Origin: Nonomuraea terrae
GTDB taxonomy: Bacteria; Actinomycetota; Actinomycetes; Streptosporangiales; Streptosporangiaceae
Direction of reading: 5' to 3'
NCBI RefSeq assembly: GCF_004348995.1
Contig: NZ_SMKQ01000033.1
Span: 1 to 56,060, forward strand
Length of the DNA: 56,060 nucleotides
Shown piece after piece: positions 17,201 to 26,715 of this stretch (its first letter is position 1; each line of letters begins with the position of its first letter). The notes beneath the pieces were generated by a model that did not search any database, was not told where the DNA came from, and saw only the letters and a list, made by a program, of their open reading frames with translations. The position numbers and the translations under genes were made by a program.

Positions 17201-17307
17201 GTTCGTGGCCCCTCCGGGTTGGGGGCCCGGTGCCGGGGCCGCCTGGACGCAGGACCAGGCACCGGGCTGCTTGAGTACGCCGGCCGCGGAACGGTCCACG
17301 GCCCGCG

Positions 17308-17550
17308 TCAAGGAGGGGCGGGGCCGGATTGCCGAGGGTGCTGCTCGCCGGCCCGCCTCTCCTGGTCCCGGAGGAGGTCGCGCAGGCCCTCCGGGTCGTC
17401 CGCGTCGATGGTCATCGCGCATCCGGCATCGCGCTGCGCCGCGCTCAGCGGATGGTGTCTCGTGGCCCACCAGCGGCCGGCATCGCTCCGCCAGATGGTC
17501 CACTGGGGGTAGTCCCGGGCGATTTCGGCAAGATGCCGATCAAAGGACAT
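17308..17550 (-). CDS. Small protein associated with a GntR gene
   Basis: An 80-residue cytoplasmic protein: MSFDRHLAEIARDYPQWTIW, then RSDAGRWWATRHHPLSAAQRDAGCAMTIDADDPEGLRDLLRDQE. The pattern of Trp-rich beta strands followed by a DADDPEGLRDLL helix resembles small proteins of unknown function encoded next to GntR genes in actinomycetes. In-frame ATG codons exist at 17589 and 17628, but ATG 17550 gives the compact domain and follows a GAAGGG site. It lies 105 bp downstream of the GntR gene on the same strand. Confidence 0.7.
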   Translation of the reverse strand: MSFDRHLAEIARDYPQWTIWRSDAGRWWATRHHPLSAAQRDAGCAMTIDADDPEGLRDLLRDQERRAGEQHPRQSGPAPP

Positions 17551-17612
17551 CCTGTCCACCCTTCCCGGACCCCCAGGCGAGGTTTCCATCTCCTTTCCGA
17601 AGATGCGGCACC

Positions 17613-17622
17613 TCTCTAGAGA
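17613..17622. promoter_or_regulatory. Palindrome TCTCTAGAGA upstream of the small gene
   Basis: A perfect 10-bp palindrome lies between the GntR gene and the small gene, 63 bp upstream of ATG 17550, in a locally AT-richer patch (CTCTCTAGAGAATTCAATG). The position suits a promoter operator for the small gene. Binding by the neighbouring GntR protein is a guess. Confidence 0.4.
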
Positions 17623-17655
17623 ATTCAATGATCGTGATGGATAGCCTGTCGTGAC

Positions 17656-18408
17656 CTAGGCGTCGAAGTCGTACTGCAGCACGTACGCCGCCGAGTCCAG
17701 GACCATCTCGTTGAGCTCGACCGGCACCCCGCCCGAGGTGTACGCGGTGCGTGAGATCACCATCACCGGTGTGCCGCCGGGCAGGTCGAGCAGCGCGCTC
17801 TCACGGGGCCCCGGCATGCGGGCGCGCACCTCCTCGGTGAAGTGGGCCGGCGGGATGCCGAGGTCGCCGAGCCGGGCGTAGACGCCGCCCGGTCCGGTGT
17901 CCGGGAGGGTGATCGCACTTCCCTCGACGAGGTGGGCGGGGAAGTACGAGGTCGCCAGTTGCACGGGCCGCGAGTCGACGCAGTAGCGGCGGCGGCGCAC
18001 CCAGACCTGGCCGCTCTCCAGGACGGCCGCCACCTCCTCGCCGGCCCGCTCCAGCGTCACCTCCACGCGGTCCACGCTGAACGTCCGGCCGCGGGTGTCG
18101 GCGTCCCAGATGGACCGGCCCTGGCCCCACTGCTCGCGTGACAGCCGGCGTGAGCCGTGCCTGCGGATCGGTTTGAACAGCCGCACATAAACCCCCGAGC
18201 CTCGTTTGGGCACCGCCAGACCTTCGTTGATCAACACGGCAAGCGCCTGCCTGGCGGTGGCTCTGGCGATCGCGTGTTCGGCCATCAGCGCGTTCTCGCC
18301 CGGTAGTCGGTCCCCGTCGCGCAGTTCGCCGGACAGAATCCGGGCGCGGAGGCCGTCGGCGATGCGTCGATAGATAGGGGGCTCGTGGGGTACCGGGGAT
18401 TCAGACAA
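17656..18408 (-). CDS. GntR-family regulator with UTRA domain (HutC subfamily)
   Basis: A 250-residue regulator. The N-terminal winged HTH (IYRRIADGLRARILSGELRDGDRLPGENAL...ARATARQALAVLINEGL, about 12-70) is followed by a UTRA effector-binding domain (about 90-245) ending in VPVELNEMVLDSAAYVLQYDF. The start is a TTG at 18408; no better ATG or GTG fits the family N-terminus. Ligand unknown. It is divergent from nothing close, and the nearest same-strand gene downstream is the small protein. Confidence 0.87.
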   Translation of the reverse strand: MSESPVPHEPPIYRRIADGLRARILSGELRDGDRLPGENALMAEHAIARATARQALAVLINEGLAVPKRGSGVYVRLFKPIRRHGSRRLSREQWGQGRSIWDADTRGRTFSVDRVEVTLERAGEEVAAVLESGQVWVRRRRYCVDSRPVQLATSYFPAHLVEGSAITLPDTGPGGVYARLGDLGIPPAHFTEEVRARMPGPRESALLDLPGGTPVMVISRTAYTSGGVPVELNEMVLDSAAYVLQYDFDA

Positions 18409-18560
18409 CTTTGATCACCCTCTGTCACCAACCAGGTAGTGGCGTCTCCAGAGAACTTGCCCCGTCTTGTCCACGATCGCACAGATACAGAGGTTGGTCG
18501 CGAGCTTCTTTTGAGCGGATCGTGCCTATGTGGTGAACTACGGAGTGTTTCAGCGGGCCG

Positions 18561-19103
18561 TTATCGTGGAACGGTCCCAGCCGGATCTCGACCGGCCCAC
18601 CAGCGGTGGGTAACCAAAGAGAAGATCACGGCGCCCGCGGTGTTGAGCAGCACGTCGTCCACGGACGAGAATCGGCCCAGTCTCAGCGCGTACTGGAGCG
18701 CCTCGACGGTGACCGAAAACGCCGCCGCGACGGCCGCGACGCGGGCGGCCGACGACAGCGCGCGGCTGCGTACGGGCAGCAGGGCGCCGAGCGCGGCGAA
18801 GACCAGCAGATTGCCTCCGACCTGCACGAAGACCGTCTGCCACGGCGCCCCCGCCAGGTCGGCGAGGTCGTGGAACGGCATCAGTCCGACGCCTGTCGGG
18901 CCGTCGGAGGGCGTCAGGATCATCCAGACCCAGGGCGTGGTGCCGACCACGATGCCGACGTCGGCGAGGGCCGTACGCAGGGGTGCGGGGTGGCCGGCGC
19001 GGGCACGGCGGCGGGAGAGCGCCATGATCGCCGGCACCGCCAGAAGGGCGGTAAAAGTACCAGCAATAATGACATTTCCCCACAATTCCCATGTGTGCGC
19101 CAT
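18561..19103 (-). CDS. VanZ-family membrane protein
   Basis: A 180-residue integral membrane protein with about five hydrophobic segments. The VanZ-type core is FHDLADLAGAPWQTVFVQVGGNLLVFAALGALLP, followed by ALQYALRLGRFSSVDDVLLNTAGAVIF. VanZ-like proteins are widespread. One member gives low-level teicoplanin resistance, but most have no known role, and nothing here links it to glycopeptides. ATG 19103 gives the first membrane helix directly. It is followed 53 bp upstream by a same-strand hydrolase gene, so co-transcription is possible. Confidence 0.82.
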   Translation of the reverse strand: MAHTWELWGNVIIAGTFTALLAVPAIMALSRRRARAGHPAPLRTALADVGIVVGTTPWVWMILTPSDGPTGVGLMPFHDLADLAGAPWQTVFVQVGGNLLVFAALGALLPVRSRALSSAARVAAVAAAFSVTVEALQYALRLGRFSSVDDVLLNTAGAVIFSLVTHRWWAGRDPAGTVPR

Positions 19104-19156
19104 CCGGCCATCATCCCGATGATCTAGGGGTACCGGAAGCTGTCCTTCCGGACAGG

Positions 19157-19861
19157 TCACCCGGCCGGCAGATGCTCGGCCAGAAAGGCCGTCGCCACCG
19201 CCCACGCACGCTCGGCCGGCGCCGGCTGGTGGAACATCGGCGCCTCGCTGTTGTGGAAGGCGTGACCGGCCTCCTCCTCGACGTGCACGACGACGTTGGG
19301 CCGGCCCGCGGCGGCCCGCTCGACGGCGGCCACCCACTCGCGCGGGATGTACGGATCGCTGCCCCCGAAGACCAGCAGCAGCGGCGCGGCGATGCGCTCC
19401 ATCAGCCCGGTCGCGTCGGGCACGGCCGAGCCGTAGAACGACAACACCGCGCCCAGCTCGATCTGGGTGGCCAGCATGTACGCCACCGAGCCGCCCAGGC
19501 AGAAGCCGACCGCGCCGACGCGGCCGTCCACCCCCGGCAGCGCCCGCAGATGGGAGACGGTGAGCGCGCAGTCGGACACCCCGTGGGCGAGGTCGAAGCC
19601 CTTGGACAGCTCGATGGCCGCCTGCGTGCCCTCCGGCGTGTGCTCGGCCAGCCAGTTGGGGGTCAACCGCCAGAACAGGTCGGGCGCGGCCACCACGTAG
19701 CCCCGCCCGGCCAGCTCCGTGGCCACCTTCTCGATGTACGGCCCCACGCCGTAGATCTCCTGGACCAGGACCAGGGCGGGGCCGGACGTCGCGTCCGGCA
19801 GCCACAGGCGTACGTCGAAGGAGCCGTCGTGGGCGGTGATGTGATCGGTACGGGTCCGCAT
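19157..19861 (-). CDS. Dienelactone hydrolase family protein
   Basis: A 234-residue alpha/beta hydrolase. The nucleophile is in GAVGFCLGGSVAY (Cys in place of Ser, as in dienelactone hydrolases), the acid in GGSDPYIP and the base in EEAGHAFH. ATG 19861 follows GGTGG; in-frame ATG 19873 is an alternative. It is divergent from the kynurenine catabolic operon with about 100 bp between starts, so it may share its control region and act on a ring-cleavage or lactone intermediate. That link is inference; no lactone step is needed in the 2-aminomuconate route. Confidence 0.87.
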   Translation of the reverse strand: MRTRTDHITAHDGSFDVRLWLPDATSGPALVLVQEIYGVGPYIEKVATELAGRGYVVAAPDLFWRLTPNWLAEHTPEGTQAAIELSKGFDLAHGVSDCALTVSHLRALPGVDGRVGAVGFCLGGSVAYMLATQIELGAVLSFYGSAVPDATGLMERIAAPLLLVFGGSDPYIPREWVAAVERAAAGRPNVVVHVEEEAGHAFHNSEAPMFHQPAPAERAWAVATAFLAEHLPAG

Positions 19862-19960
19862 GTCCACCAGCATCGCGCATGGCGCGCTCAGCGATCCGGC
19901 GAGACGATGCGCAGGAGAGGTTCCGTGTCCCGGAAGGGAGGCAGACATGAGGAGAGCGCT

Positions 19961-21370
19961 GTGCTGACCCACTTCATCGGCGGCGGGCCGCTCGCCGCCG
20001 GAAAGTCCTTTCCCGTCCACGACCCGGTGACCGGAGCGGTGGTCAGGCACGTCCACGAGGCCGACCCGGAGGTCGCCGACCGGGCGGTGCGGGCGGCCAG
20101 GGAGGCGGCGCGCGACTGGGCGGCGCTGCCCGTCGGCGAGCGCGCCGGCTGGATGCGCCGCCTGGCCGAGGGCATCGAGCGGCGCTTCGACGACCTGGTG
20201 GCGGCCGAGATCGCCGACACCGGCAAACCCCTGGAGCAGACCCGCACCCTCGACATCCCCCGGGGCATCGCCAACTTCCGCGCCTTCGCCGAGATCGCCG
20301 CCCAGCGGCCGGACGACGCCTTCCACCTGGCGGGCGTGCTCAGCTACACCGTGCACAGGCCGCTCGGGGTCGTCGCGGTGATCGTCCCGTGGAACCTGCC
20401 GTTCCTGCTGATGACCTGGAAGCTCGCGCCCGCCCTCGTCTCGGGCAACACCGTGGTGGTCAAGCCGTCGGAGCACACGCCGGGCTCGGCCGCCGTGTTC
20501 GCCGAGATCTGCGCCGAGACCGGCCTCCCTCCCGGCGTGGTGAACATCATCTTCGGGTACGGCTCCGCCGGCCGGCTCCTCGTCGAGCACCCCGGCGTGG
20601 ACGCCGTCACGTTCACGGGCTCGACCGCCACCGGGACGGCGATCATGCGGACGGTCGCCGAGCGGGTCAAGCCGATCTCGTTCGAGCTGGGCGGCAAGAA
20701 CGCCGGTCTGGTCTTCGAGGACTGCGACCTCGACCGGGCGGTGGAGGGCACGGCGCGGTCGGTCTTCACCAACGGCGGGCAGGTCTGCCTGTGCACCGAG
20801 CGCCTCTACGTGCAACGCTCGATCTTCGAGGAGTTCTGCGGCAGGCTGGCCCAGAGCGCCCGGGAGGTGGAGCCGCAGCCGATGATCTCGGCGGAACACC
20901 GCGACAAGGTGCTGTCCTTCTACGCCCTGGCCCGCTCGGAGGGAGCCAAGGTGCTCACGGGAGGCGGCGTCCCGGTGTTCAACGATCACCGCGATTCCGG
21001 ATATTTCGTGGAACCGACAGTAGTGGCAGGCTTGTCGGAATGGTCGAGATTCAATCGCGAGGAAATCTTCGGTCCCGTGTGCCACGTCGCGCCGTTCGAC
21101 AGTGAGGCCGAGGCGATCGACCTCGCCAACGGCAGCGACTACGGCCTGGCCGCCACGCTCTGGACCACGAACCTCGACCGGGCGCACCGCGTGGCGCAGC
21201 GGCTGGAGGCCGGGCTGGTCTGGGTCAACACCTGGTATCTGCGCGACCTGCGCACGCCGTTCGGCGGCGTCAAGCTGTCGGGCATCGGCCGGGAGGGCGG
21301 CGCCCGGTCGCTCGACTTCTACTCAGAACCCACCACGATCACCATCAAACTGGAGCAATCGGATGCATGA
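19961..21370 (+). CDS. 2-aminomuconate (2-hydroxymuconate) semialdehyde dehydrogenase
   Basis: NAD-dependent aldehyde dehydrogenase of 469 residues that oxidises 2-aminomuconate semialdehyde to 2-aminomuconate. Family features: IVPWNLPFLLMTWKLAPAL, TFTGSTATG (NAD site), ELGGKNAGLVF (general-base Glu), NGGQVCLC (catalytic Cys) and EEIFGPV. GTG 19961 has GAGGAG 7 bp upstream. The segment AREVEPQPMISAEH is about 9-10 residues shorter than usual before the PMISAEH motif. Codons 342-371 (20984-21073) use strikingly AT-ending codons. It is the first gene of the six-gene kynurenine operon and overlaps the next gene by 8 bases. It corresponds to nbaE of Pseudomonas. Confidence 0.9.
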   Translation: MLTHFIGGGPLAAGKSFPVHDPVTGAVVRHVHEADPEVADRAVRAAREAARDWAALPVGERAGWMRRLAEGIERRFDDLVAAEIADTGKPLEQTRTLDIPRGIANFRAFAEIAAQRPDDAFHLAGVLSYTVHRPLGVVAVIVPWNLPFLLMTWKLAPALVSGNTVVVKPSEHTPGSAAVFAEICAETGLPPGVVNIIFGYGSAGRLLVEHPGVDAVTFTGSTATGTAIMRTVAERVKPISFELGGKNAGLVFEDCDLDRAVEGTARSVFTNGGQVCLCTERLYVQRSIFEEFCGRLAQSAREVEPQPMISAEHRDKVLSFYALARSEGAKVLTGGGVPVFNDHRDSGYFVEPTVVAGLSEWSRFNREEIFGPVCHVAPFDSEAEAIDLANGSDYGLAATLWTTNLDRAHRVAQRLEAGLVWVNTWYLRDLRTPFGGVKLSGIGREGGARSLDFYSEPTTITIKLEQSDA

Positions 21371-22160
21371 CGAATGGTCCCAGGCGGTGGACGTGCCCGC
21401 CCAGGCCGCCGACCGGCTGGCCGAGGCAGCGCGTTCCGGCGAACCGTGCGCGCCGATCAGGGACCTGGTCAGCACGGCGGCCGACGCGTACGCCGTCCAG
21501 GAGATCGGCACGAGACGGGCGCTCGACGAGGGGAGGCGGCCGGTAGGCAGGAAGATCGGCCTGACCAACCTGGCCGTGCAACGCCAGCTCGGCGTCGAGC
21601 AGCCCGACTTCGGCATCCTCTTCGCCGACATGTGCTACGGCGACGGGCTGCCCGTGCCGATCGGGCGGTTCCTGCAGCCGCGCGCCGAGGCCGAGGTGGC
21701 GCTGGTGCTCGGCCGCGATTTGGAGGGCGGCCCGTTCACGGTGGTCGACGTGATCAGGGCGGTGGAGTTCGCGCTGCCCGCGATCGAGATCGCCGACTCG
21801 CGGATCACCGACTGGGACATCACCGAGGCCGACACGATCGCCGACAACGCCTCGGCGGGCGCGTTCGTGCTGGGCGGCACGCCGATGCCGTTGATGGGGC
21901 TCGACCTGCGGGCGGCCGCGATGACGATGACGCGCGGCGGCGAGGAGGTCTCGGCCGGCTCCGGCGCGGACTGCCTGGGCAACCCGCTCAACGCCGCCGC
22001 CTGGCTGGCCACCCGGCTCGGCCGCACGCGCTACCCGCTGCGGGCCGGCGACGTGGTGCTGACGGGGGCGCTCGGGCCGGTCGTGTCCGCCGGGCCCGGA
22101 GACGTGTTCGAGGCGCGCATCGAGGGGCTGGGCGCCGTACGTGCGGTGTTCGGCACGTGA
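21363..22160 (+). CDS. 4-oxalocrotonate decarboxylase / 2-oxopent-4-enoate hydratase family
   Basis: A 265-residue enzyme of the fumarylacetoacetase-like hydratase/decarboxylase family. It has VGRKIGLTN, the metal-ligand region [11 protein letters not shown] (two Glu), [12 protein letters not shown] and [11 protein letters not shown]. In the 2-aminomuconate pathway this position fits decarboxylation of 2-oxo-3-hexenedioate (4-oxalocrotonate) made by the deaminase next door. The following hydratase step would need a second family member that is not in the window, so one protein may do either job. ATG 21363 overlaps the upstream stop by 8 bases, and the stop overlaps the next GTG (GTGA). Confidence 0.86.
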   Translation: MHDEWSQAVDVPAQAADRLAEAARSGEPCAPIRDLVSTAADAYAVQEIGTRRALDEGRRPVGRKIGLTNLAVQRQLGVEQPDFGILFADMCYGDGLPVPIGRFLQPRAEAEVALVLGRDLEGGPFTVVDVIRAVEFALPAIEIADSRITDWDITEADTIADNASAGAFVLGGTPMPLMGLDLRAAAMTMTRGGEEVSAGSGADCLGNPLNAAAWLATRLGRTRYPLRAGDVVLTGALGPVVSAGPGDVFEARIEGLGAVRAVFGT

Positions 22161-22588
22161 GGGAGCGGGCCCGGGCCATCCGCGTGCCGGGCAAGGCCAC
22201 CCCGCGCGGGCGCTTCCCGCACGTCAAGAGGGCCGGTGACTTCCTGTACCTCTCGGGCACGAGCTGTCGCCGCCCCGACGACACGTTCGTGGGCGTCGAG
22301 GTCGACAAGCACGGCGCCACGACCCTCGACATCCGCGCCCAGACACGGGCGGTCATCGAGAACGTCGGCGACATCCTCAAGGCCGCCGGAGGCTCGCTGG
22401 CCGACCTCGTGGAGATCACCACATACCTGGTCAACATGAACGACTTCCGCGGCTACAACGAGGTCTACGCGGAGTTCTTCGACGAAGAGGGCCCCGCCCG
22501 CACCACCGTCGCCGTGCACCAGCTCCCGCACCCCCATCTGCTCATCGAGATGCGCGCCGTCGCCTACCACCCCCTGGAGCGATCATGA
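22157..22588 (+). CDS. RidA-family 2-aminomuconate deaminase
   Basis: A 143-residue RidA/YjgF-fold trimeric enamine/imine deaminase. It has [58 protein letters not shown], and the C-terminal acid region [12 protein letters not shown]. Between the semialdehyde dehydrogenase and dioxygenase genes it is best read as 2-aminomuconate deaminase (nbaF/amnD type), releasing ammonia to give 4-oxalocrotonate. GTG 22157 overlaps the previous stop (GTGA) and its own stop overlaps the next ATG (ATGA). Confidence 0.87.
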   Translation: MRERARAIRVPGKATPRGRFPHVKRAGDFLYLSGTSCRRPDDTFVGVEVDKHGATTLDIRAQTRAVIENVGDILKAAGGSLADLVEITTYLVNMNDFRGYNEVYAEFFDEEGPARTTVAVHQLPHPHLLIEMRAVAYHPLERS

Positions 22589-23100
22589 TTTCCCCCATCG
22601 ACTTCACGAAGTGGATCGACGAGCACGCCCACCTGCACAAGCCCCCGGTCGGCAACAAGGTGGTCTTCGAGCAGGCGGACGACTTCATCGTCATGGTCGT
22701 CGGCGGCCCCAACAGCCGCACCGACTTCCACGTGGACCCGTACGAGGAGCTCTTCTACCAGGTGCGGGGGAACATGCACGTGAACGTCGTCACCGAGAAC
22801 GGGCCCGAGACCGTGCACGTCCGCGAAGGCCAGATGTGGCTGCTGCCGCCGCGCATGCCCCACTCGCCGCAGCGGCCGGAGGCCGGGTCGGTGGGGCTGG
22901 TGGTCGAGCGCGTCAGGCCGGAGGGCACACTGGAGAGGTACCAGTGGTACTGCATGGAGTGCGGCGCCCTCGTCCACGAGGTCGAGCTGCAGGTGCGCGA
23001 CATCGTCAAGGACCTGCCGCCGGTCTTCGAGGCCTTCTACGGAGACGAGCGGGCCCGCACCTGCGGCCGGTGCGGCGCGCTCCACCCGGGCAAGGGCTGA
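22585..23100 (+). CDS. 3-hydroxyanthranilate 3,4-dioxygenase
   Basis: Extradiol ring-cleaving cupin of 171 residues that converts 3-hydroxyanthranilate plus O2 to 2-amino-3-carboxymuconate semialdehyde. All key residues of the characterised Cupriavidus enzyme are found at a constant offset of -2: iron ligands H49, E55 and H93, substrate residues R45, R97 and E108, and the C-terminal rubredoxin-like site C123, C126, C160 and C163. ATG 22585 overlaps the deaminase stop. The next gene starts immediately after its stop codon. It corresponds to nbaC of Pseudomonas. Confidence 0.95.
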   Translation: MISPIDFTKWIDEHAHLHKPPVGNKVVFEQADDFIVMVVGGPNSRTDFHVDPYEELFYQVRGNMHVNVVTENGPETVHVREGQMWLLPPRMPHSPQRPEAGSVGLVVERVRPEGTLERYQWYCMECGALVHEVELQVRDIVKDLPPVFEAFYGDERARTCGRCGALHPGKG

Positions 23101-24099
23101 ATGGTCACCGACGTCCACACGCACTACGTGCCCCGGGGCTGGCCCGAGCTGGGCTGGCCCGGGGCTCCCCGGCTGAGGGTCGACTCCGGGCGTGAGGCGA
23201 CGATCCTGGTCGGCGACCGGGAGTTCCGCACGATCCGGGACGACTGCTGGGACCCGCGAGTCCGCCTGGAGCGCATGGACCGCGACGGCGTGGACCGGCA
23301 GGTCGTCTCGCCCACACCGGTCTTCTTCGGCTATGACCGGCCGGCCGCCGAGGGCGTGCGCATCGCGAAGGTCTTCAACGACCTGGCGCTGGAGATCTGC
23401 CGGGACGAGCGGCTGATCCCGTTCTGCCAGGTGCCGCTGCAGGACCCCGGGCTGGCCTGCGCCGAGCTCGACCGGTGCCTGGCGAACGGGCACCGGGGCG
23501 TGGAGATCGGCAACCACGTCGGCGACCGCGACCTCGACGACCCAGGCGTGGTGGAGTTCCTCCAGGAGTGCGCCGCGCGGAACGTGCCCGTCTTCGTGCA
23601 CCCGTGGGACATGCCCGCCGGACCGCGCGTCACCCGGTGGATGGCGCAGTGGCTGGTCGGGATGCCCGCCGAGACGCACCTGTCGATCCTGGCGATGATC
23701 CTCGGCGGCGTGTTCGACCGCGTGCCGGACAGCCTGCGGATCTGCTTCGCGCACGGTGGCGGCTCGTTCGCGTTCTGGCTCGGCCGGTTCGAGAACGCCT
23801 GGCACCGCAGGCCCGGCGTGGTCGGCGTCTCCGCGTTCCCGCCGTCCCACTACCTCGGCCGGTTCTCCGTCGACTCCGCGGTCTTCGACGAGCGCGCGCT
23901 GCGGCTGCTGGTCGACACCCTGGGGACGGACCACGTGATGCTGGGCAGCGACTTCCCGTACCCGCTGGGGGAGTCGCCGTCCGGCGGGCTGATCCGGCGC
24001 GCGGGCTTCCTGTCGGAGACGGCCAGGGCCAAGCTGCTCGGGGGCAACGCCGAGGTGTTCCTGGGTTGCGACAATGGGGTGAAAACGGAACAGGAGTGA
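23101..24099 (+). CDS. 2-amino-3-carboxymuconate-6-semialdehyde decarboxylase (ACMSD)
   Basis: A 332-residue amidohydrolase-fold Zn decarboxylase that turns the unstable ring-cleavage product into 2-aminomuconate semialdehyde and so diverts flux from quinolinate. Metal site: HxH at H6/H8 (VHTHYVP), a His in FVHPWDMP, a His in CFAHGGGSFAF and an Asp in MLGSDFPYP. Substrate-binding regions VVSPTPVFFGYDRPA and CQVPLQDP match the family. The start codon follows the dioxygenase stop with no gap. It corresponds to nbaD. Confidence 0.93.
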   Translation: MVTDVHTHYVPRGWPELGWPGAPRLRVDSGREATILVGDREFRTIRDDCWDPRVRLERMDRDGVDRQVVSPTPVFFGYDRPAAEGVRIAKVFNDLALEICRDERLIPFCQVPLQDPGLACAELDRCLANGHRGVEIGNHVGDRDLDDPGVVEFLQECAARNVPVFVHPWDMPAGPRVTRWMAQWLVGMPAETHLSILAMILGGVFDRVPDSLRICFAHGGGSFAFWLGRFENAWHRRPGVVGVSAFPPSHYLGRFSVDSAVFDERALRLLVDTLGTDHVMLGSDFPYPLGESPSGGLIRRAGFLSETARAKLLGGNAEVFLGCDNGVKTEQE

Positions 24100-24103
24100 T
24101 CCG

Positions 24104-25292
24104 GTGCCTGATCGTCACCATTGCCTCGCCCTCGACGCCGACGATCCGCTGCGGGCGTTCAGGGACGAGTTCGTGCTCCCCGAGGGTGTCGTCTACCTCG
24201 TCGGCAACTCGCTAGGCGCGCTGCCGCGCCGTACCGCCGAGCGGGTACGGCGGACGGTCGAGGACGAATGGGGCAAGGAGCTCGTCGGCGGCTGGAACAC
24301 CGCCGGCTGGTACGACCAGCCGCTGCGGGCCGGCGACCGGATCGCCCCGCTGATCGGCGTGGGCCCCGGCCAGGTCGTCGCGGGCAACACGACCTCCATC
24401 GCGATCTTCCAGGCGCTCGCGGCGGCGCTGCGGCTGCGGCCCGACCGCCGTGTGATCGTCTCCGAGGTGCACAACTTCCCCACCGACCACTACATCGTCC
24501 AGGGGCTGGCCGGGCTGCTCGGCGGCTACGAGGTGCGCGACCTCGCCGAGCGGCGCTTCGACGACGCGGCCGTGGTGCTGCTGTCGGAGGTCGACTACCG
24601 GACGGGCGCCCGCCAGGACGTACCCGCCGTCACCGCCGAGGCGCACGCGGCCGGGGCGCTCATCGTCTGGGACCTGTGCCACAGCGCCGGCGTCATGGAG
24701 GTGGACGTCTCCGAAGCCGACTTCGCGGTGGGATGCACGTACAAGTACCTGAACGCCGGGCCCGGCGCGCCCGCGTTCCTCTACGTGAACCCGCGCCACC
24801 ACGCCACCGCCGAGAACGTGCTGTCCGGCTGGTTCGCCCACGCCGAGCCGTTCGCGTTCGAGGAGGGCTTCCGCCCGGCCGAGGGGATCAGGCGGTTCGC
24901 GGTGAGCACGCCGCACGTGGTGTCGTTCGCGGCCCTGGAGGCGGCGCTCGACATCTGGGAACGCGTGCCGATGGCGCAGGTGCGGGCCAAGAGCATGGCT
25001 CTGACCTCGCTCTTCGTCGAGCTGGTCGGCGACGCGCTGGAGCTGGCCTCGCCCGCAGACCCGCAGGCGCGCGGCAGCCAGGTGAGCTTCCGCCACCCCG
25101 ACGGCTACCCGGTGATGCGGGCGCTGATCGACCGCGGCGTGCACGGCGACTTCCGGGCGCCCGACATCCTCCGGTTCGGCTTCGCGCCGCTCTACACCTC
25201 CTACACCGACGTCCACGACGCCGCCGCCACGCTGCTGGAGGTGCTCGGCGAGGAGCTCTGGCGCCAGGAGAAGTACGCCCGCCGGCTGTCGG

Positions 25293-25300
<8 letters not shown>
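24104..25300 (+). CDS. kynU: Kynureninase
   Basis: PLP-dependent hydrolase of 398 residues that cleaves kynurenine or 3-hydroxykynurenine to (3-hydroxy)anthranilate and alanine. The Schiff-base Lys is K214 in GCTYKYLNAGPGAPAFLYV. Other family motifs are YLVGNSLGALPRRT, AGNTTSIAIFQAL, VHNFPTDHYI, VWDLCHSAGVMEVD (PLP-binding Asp) and GWFAHAEPF. GTG 24104 follows AGGAGTGATCC, with the ribosome site overlapping the ACMSD stop. It is last in the operon. Tryptophan dioxygenase, formamidase and kynurenine monooxygenase genes are not in the window. Its end overlaps the convergent yjbR-like gene by 8 bp. Confidence 0.95.
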
Positions 25301-25667
<367 letters not shown>

Positions 25668-25677
25668 GTTCGCGCCC

Positions 25678-26715
25678 CTAACCTCGGAACTCGGTGAGCT
25701 TGCGGTCGATGGCGTCCCTGATGCGGTCGCGGGCCTCCATGCGGGGCACGCCCGCCATCAGCAGACGGTCGTAGTCGGTGTCGAGGTGGCGGATCGAGGC
25801 GATGACGGCGAGCGTGATGGCGTTCTCGTCGAGCGCCTTGGCCGCCGCAGTCCGGCCCACCCGGCCGCTGCCGCGCTGGGCGGCGTGCCCGGCGATCTTC
25901 CGCGCCCGCTCCTCCGGACAGCCCGGGAACAGCCGGGCGATCTCGGCGGCCATCCGTGCCTGGAAGTCGACGTCCTGCTGCTCCCTGCGCTCGCGGTCGC
26001 GTTCGCGGCGGCGCTGCCGTACCTCCTCGTCGGCCAGGCAGCGCTCCTCGGCCGCGGCCAGCGCCGCCTCCTCCACCAGCACGCCGACACGCTGGTAGAC
26101 CTTGCGCCGGCGGTTGTAGCGCACCACCACCGCCGACAGGCCGCTCTCCTGCTTGGCCCGGCGGCTCAGCGCCGCGTTGCCCGACGGCAGGAACACCAGG
26201 TGGTCCATGTCGGCGCAGGTCAGGCAGTGGGGCCTGTCGTCCTCCATGATCAGGTAGGGGCCGGTGTCGCCGCACGACGCGCACGTCCAGGCGTCGAGTG
26301 GGGCCACCGCGACCAGGTCGGGCGCCTTGCTCTGCGCCTCGGTGAGCCGGCGCACCCGGGCCTCGCCGAGGTCGGGGGAGAGCCAGTGCACCCGGAACGG
26401 CTCCTGCTCCGGCCCCGAGGTGAAACGCAGCTCGCGCCGGTCGCGGGTGCCGGCCACGTACGGCGTCTCCACCGGCTTGAGACCCTTGGCCTGCGCCCAG
26501 TCACGCAGCAGGACGGCCGTGGTGAGCAGGCGCTCCTCGTCGACCGCGGCCAGCTCGGCCAGCGTGGCCGCCCGGCCCTGCCGCCAGATGTCGACGTGGC
26601 GGGAGTGCAGCCAGCGCAGGCCCGTCACCACGTCGATGAATGTCACGTACTTCCGGGTGGTCAGCGCGACCTCGGCCGCCTCGGCGACCCGGCGCGCCAG
26701 GTTGGGCTTGCTCAC
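25678..26715 (-). CDS. DUF2293 domain protein with zinc ribbon
   Basis: A 345-residue cytoplasmic protein. A treble-clef-like zinc ribbon (CASCGDTGPYLIMEDDRPHCLTC, about 142-166) sits between an N-terminal helical part and an Arg-rich region (RQRRRERDRERREQQ). The C-terminal DUF2293 domain has ARMAAEIARLFPGCPEERARKIAGHAAQRGSGRVGRTAAAK, then DAITLAVIASIRHLDTDYDRLL-like sequence. Zinc ribbon and basic helices suggest nucleic-acid contact, but the function is unknown. Confidence 0.8.
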   Translation of the reverse strand: MSKPNLARRVAEAAEVALTTRKYVTFIDVVTGLRWLHSRHVDIWRQGRAATLAELAAVDEERLLTTAVLLRDWAQAKGLKPVETPYVAGTRDRRELRFTSGPEQEPFRVHWLSPDLGEARVRRLTEAQSKAPDLVAVAPLDAWTCASCGDTGPYLIMEDDRPHCLTCADMDHLVFLPSGNAALSRRAKQESGLSAVVVRYNRRRKVYQRVGVLVEEAALAAAEERCLADEEVRQRRRERDRERREQQDVDFQARMAAEIARLFPGCPEERARKIAGHAAQRGSGRVGRTAAAKALDENAITLAVIASIRHLDTDYDRLLMAGVPRMEARDRIRDAIDRKLTEFRG

